Assembly (NCBI RefSeq): GCF_900167565.1
Contig: NZ_FUZV01000002.1
Coordinates: 806,001-870,000 of the forward strand
Direction: 5' to 3'
DNA from: Pseudoxanthomonas indica
GTDB taxonomy: Bacteria > Pseudomonadota > Gammaproteobacteria > Xanthomonadales > Xanthomonadaceae
DNA length: 64,000 nt
Every line of letters starts with the position of its first letter. Within the stretch, counting starts at the first letter, position 1. Position numbers and translations under genes: made by a program. Of the stretch, positions 62,937-64,000 are shown in pieces. Below the pieces are notes generated by a model. It saw nothing but the letters and a program-made list of their open reading frames with translations. It had not been told where the DNA came from and did no database searches.

Positions 62937-63773
62937 TCAGTCGAGCGCGGCAATTTTCAGTTCTTCCTGGTCCAGCCAGATCTGCACGGCCTTGCCGCGC
63001 AGTTCCTTGGGTACTTCTTCAATCACCTTGTAGTGGCCGGCGATGGCCACCAGCTCGGCGTGGAATTCGCGGCAGAAAATCCGCGCATCCGTATTGCCCT
63101 GTGCGCCGGCCAGGGCGCGTCCGCGCAGCGGACCATACACATGGATCGAGCCGTCGGCGATGACTTCGGCGCCGGCGCCGACGGTGCTGAGCACGGTCAG
63201 ATCGCGGTTGTCGGCGTAAAGCTGCTGGCCGGATCGGACCGGGGTCTTCTGGACCAGGCCGGGCTTGGAAGCCGGGGCGGCTTTGATCTGTGCAGCTTGC
63301 GCAGGAGCGGCTTTAGCCGCGACCGCTTGCCGTGCTGGCGCGTCGGCTGTGGCGGTTGATGTCGGGGCTGAAGCCCCTCCTACGGCCCCTCCTGCAGCGC
63401 CGGAGCCGGCAGATGCGCCGACCGGTTCGTACTGGGCGCGGAACTTGGCCAGCAGGGGCAGGCCGAGCTGCTCGGCCAACTGTTCGATCTCGCGGGTGCC
63501 GTAGGCCAGCGCCACCGGCAGCACGCCGGCCTGGCGCAGGCCGTCGATCAGGGCTTGTGCCGTGTCGGGGTCGGGTGTGCGGCTGAGGCCACCAAAGTCG
63601 ACGATGACCGCGGCGCGACCAAACAGCTTGGGCGCACGCTCGACGCGTTCGCGCATCTCGCGGACCAGCTGGGTCACGTCGAGCGTACGCACGCGCAGGT
63701 TGGCGATGCCCACCTGGCCAATCTTCAGTTCGCCGGCTTGTTCGTAGTCGAGGGAAGCGGAAGGGCTGCTCAT
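62937..63773 (-). CDS. minC: Septum site-determining protein MinC
   Basis: 278 residues from the ATG at 63773. The ATG at 63785 overlaps the upstream gene's stop as ATGA and would add four residues. N-terminal FtsZ-inhibitory domain (LKIGQVGIANLRVRTLD to ALAYGTREIEQLAEQLGLPLLAKFRAQYE), then a long Ala/Pro/Thr linker (about residues 120-165), then the C-terminal beta-helical domain that binds MinD (RSGQQLYADNRDLTVLSTVGAGAEVIADGSIHVYGPLRGRALAG). About 36 residues of linker are encoded by a REP doublet. It blocks Z-ring assembly away from midcell. Confidence 0.95.
   Translation of the reverse strand: MSSPSASLDYEQAGELKIGQVGIANLRVRTLDVTQLVREMRERVERAPKLFGRAAVIVDFGGLSRTPDPDTAQALIDGLRQAGVLPVALAYGTREIEQLAEQLGLPLLAKFRAQYEPVGASAGSGAAGGAVGGASAPTSTATADAPARQAVAAKAAPAQAAQIKAAPASKPGLVQKTPVRSGQQLYADNRDLTVLSTVGAGAEVIADGSIHVYGPLRGRALAGAQGNTDARIFCREFHAELVAIAGHYKVIEEVPKELRGKAVQIWLDQEELKIAALD
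63302..63383. repeat. REP doublet (REPIN-like) inside minC
   Basis: CAGGAGCGGCTTTAGCCGCG at 63302-63321 and the oppositely oriented TCGGGGCTGAAGCCCC-TCCTAC at 63362-63383 are about 40 bases apart. The second is the same element as the REPs at 21524 and 32343; the first is a variant with a GCGGCT stem. An inverted pair of REPs at this spacing is the REPIN arrangement. It lies within the linker coding region of minC and keeps the frame. Confidence 0.8.
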
Positions 63774-63781
63774 GCGTCCAG

Positions 63782-64000
63782 TCATGTTCCGGTCGGCCGT
63801 TCGGTGCGTGCATCGGCCAGCTGGCGCGTGCGCGCCCAGGGCAGATCGGGAAGGTCGTCGCCGTAGGTCTCGCGCACCCAGGGGTAGCTGCACAGTTCCT
63901 TCATCAGCATGCTGGCGCGCACGCCCACTTCCGGCATCAGGTTCTGGCCCACCTCGCGGAAGCCGAAGCTGCCATGGAACAGCAGGGCCGGGTCGGCGCC
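63782..64000 (-). CDS. GNAT-type acetyltransferase, C-terminal part
   Basis: The gene runs off the window; the last 72 codons are visible and end with TGA overlapping an in-frame ATG of minC. The visible residues LLFHGSFGFREVGQNLMPEVGVRASMLMKEL are the last strands of a GNAT domain (the FHxxxGFREVGQ pattern), similar to the COG3818 group. A 25-residue charged tail follows (WARTRQLADARTERPTGT). The substrate is unknown. The overlap places it at the head of the minCDE transcription unit. Confidence 0.75.
   Translation of the reverse strand, partial: GADPALLFHGSFGFREVGQNLMPEVGVRASMLMKELCSYPWVRETYGDDLPDLPWARTRQLADARTERPTGT

Noticed and set aside
60494..63163. 889-codon open frame on the plus strand across yrbL-like, HExxH, minE and minD genes
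   Set aside because: The opposite strand holds well-recognised genes; the frame has no homology and arises from codon bias.

Overview
The window is a chromosomal segment of a high-GC gammaproteobacterium, most likely a member of the Xanthomonadaceae (Lysobacteraceae), close to Stenotrophomonas, Pseudoxanthomonas, Luteimonas or Xanthomonas. The reasons are the housekeeping gene order (pyrG-kdsA-eno-ftsB-ispD-ispF-truD, then surE-pcm-yqaA-nlpD), an nlpD that is not followed by rpoS, paired M16 peptidases, a bacterial ACE-like M2 peptidase, abundant short palindromic REP-type repeats, and -10 boxes of the TANNNT type. No tRNA, rRNA, insertion sequence, prophage or CRISPR array was seen.

Layout. 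1-12.5 kb is an envelope and periplasm region: the end of a subtilisin-type autotransporter, a lipoprotein alkaline phosphatase, a dicarboxylate/amino-acid symporter with a GNAT gene, a catalytic plus non-catalytic M16 pair, a beta-barrel protein, a hotdog thioesterase, two neighbouring NlpC/P60 cell-wall peptidases and a SlyD-like isomerase. 12.6-22.7 kb has two DUF418 membrane proteins around a DadA-like oxidoreductase and glutathione reductase, then hutG, two transporters and a YbdK-type ligase. 22.8-26.7 kb, on the minus strand, carries an S9 peptidase and parE.

27-49 kb is the conserved core: CTP synthase, KDO-8-P synthase, enolase, FtsB, isoprenoid enzymes IspD and IspF, TruD, SurE, Pcm, an NlpD-like amidase activator, YhbY and RlmE, FtsH, FolP, MiaA, Hfq, HflX, HflK, HflC and PurA. 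FtsH and its modulators HflK/HflC lie within one 8-kb block, with folate, tRNA-modification and RNA-chaperone genes between them.

49-52 kb is a small accessory pocket of short genes. It includes a two-gene minus-strand unit (winged-helix-like protein plus a 91-residue membrane protein), a DUF3606 protein and an FMN-binding general stress protein. 52-58.4 kb has gcvP behind a tandem glycine riboswitch, a Bcr/CflA efflux pump and a divergent HxlR regulator/quinone-oxidoreductase pair. 58.5-64 kb, all on the minus strand, has the ACE-like peptidase, a YrbL-like kinase-fold protein, an HExxH protein, and minC-minD-minE preceded by a partial GNAT gene.

The most notable non-genic signals are: a composite three-hairpin element present in four copies at gene 3' ends, with apparent covariation in its middle hairpin; a REP doublet inside the minC coding sequence that supplies the linker between the two MinC domains; and a possible attenuator-like leader before purA. 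No complete, clearly novel multi-gene system was found. The winged-helix/membrane pair at 49.6-50.2 kb is the best gene-level candidate.
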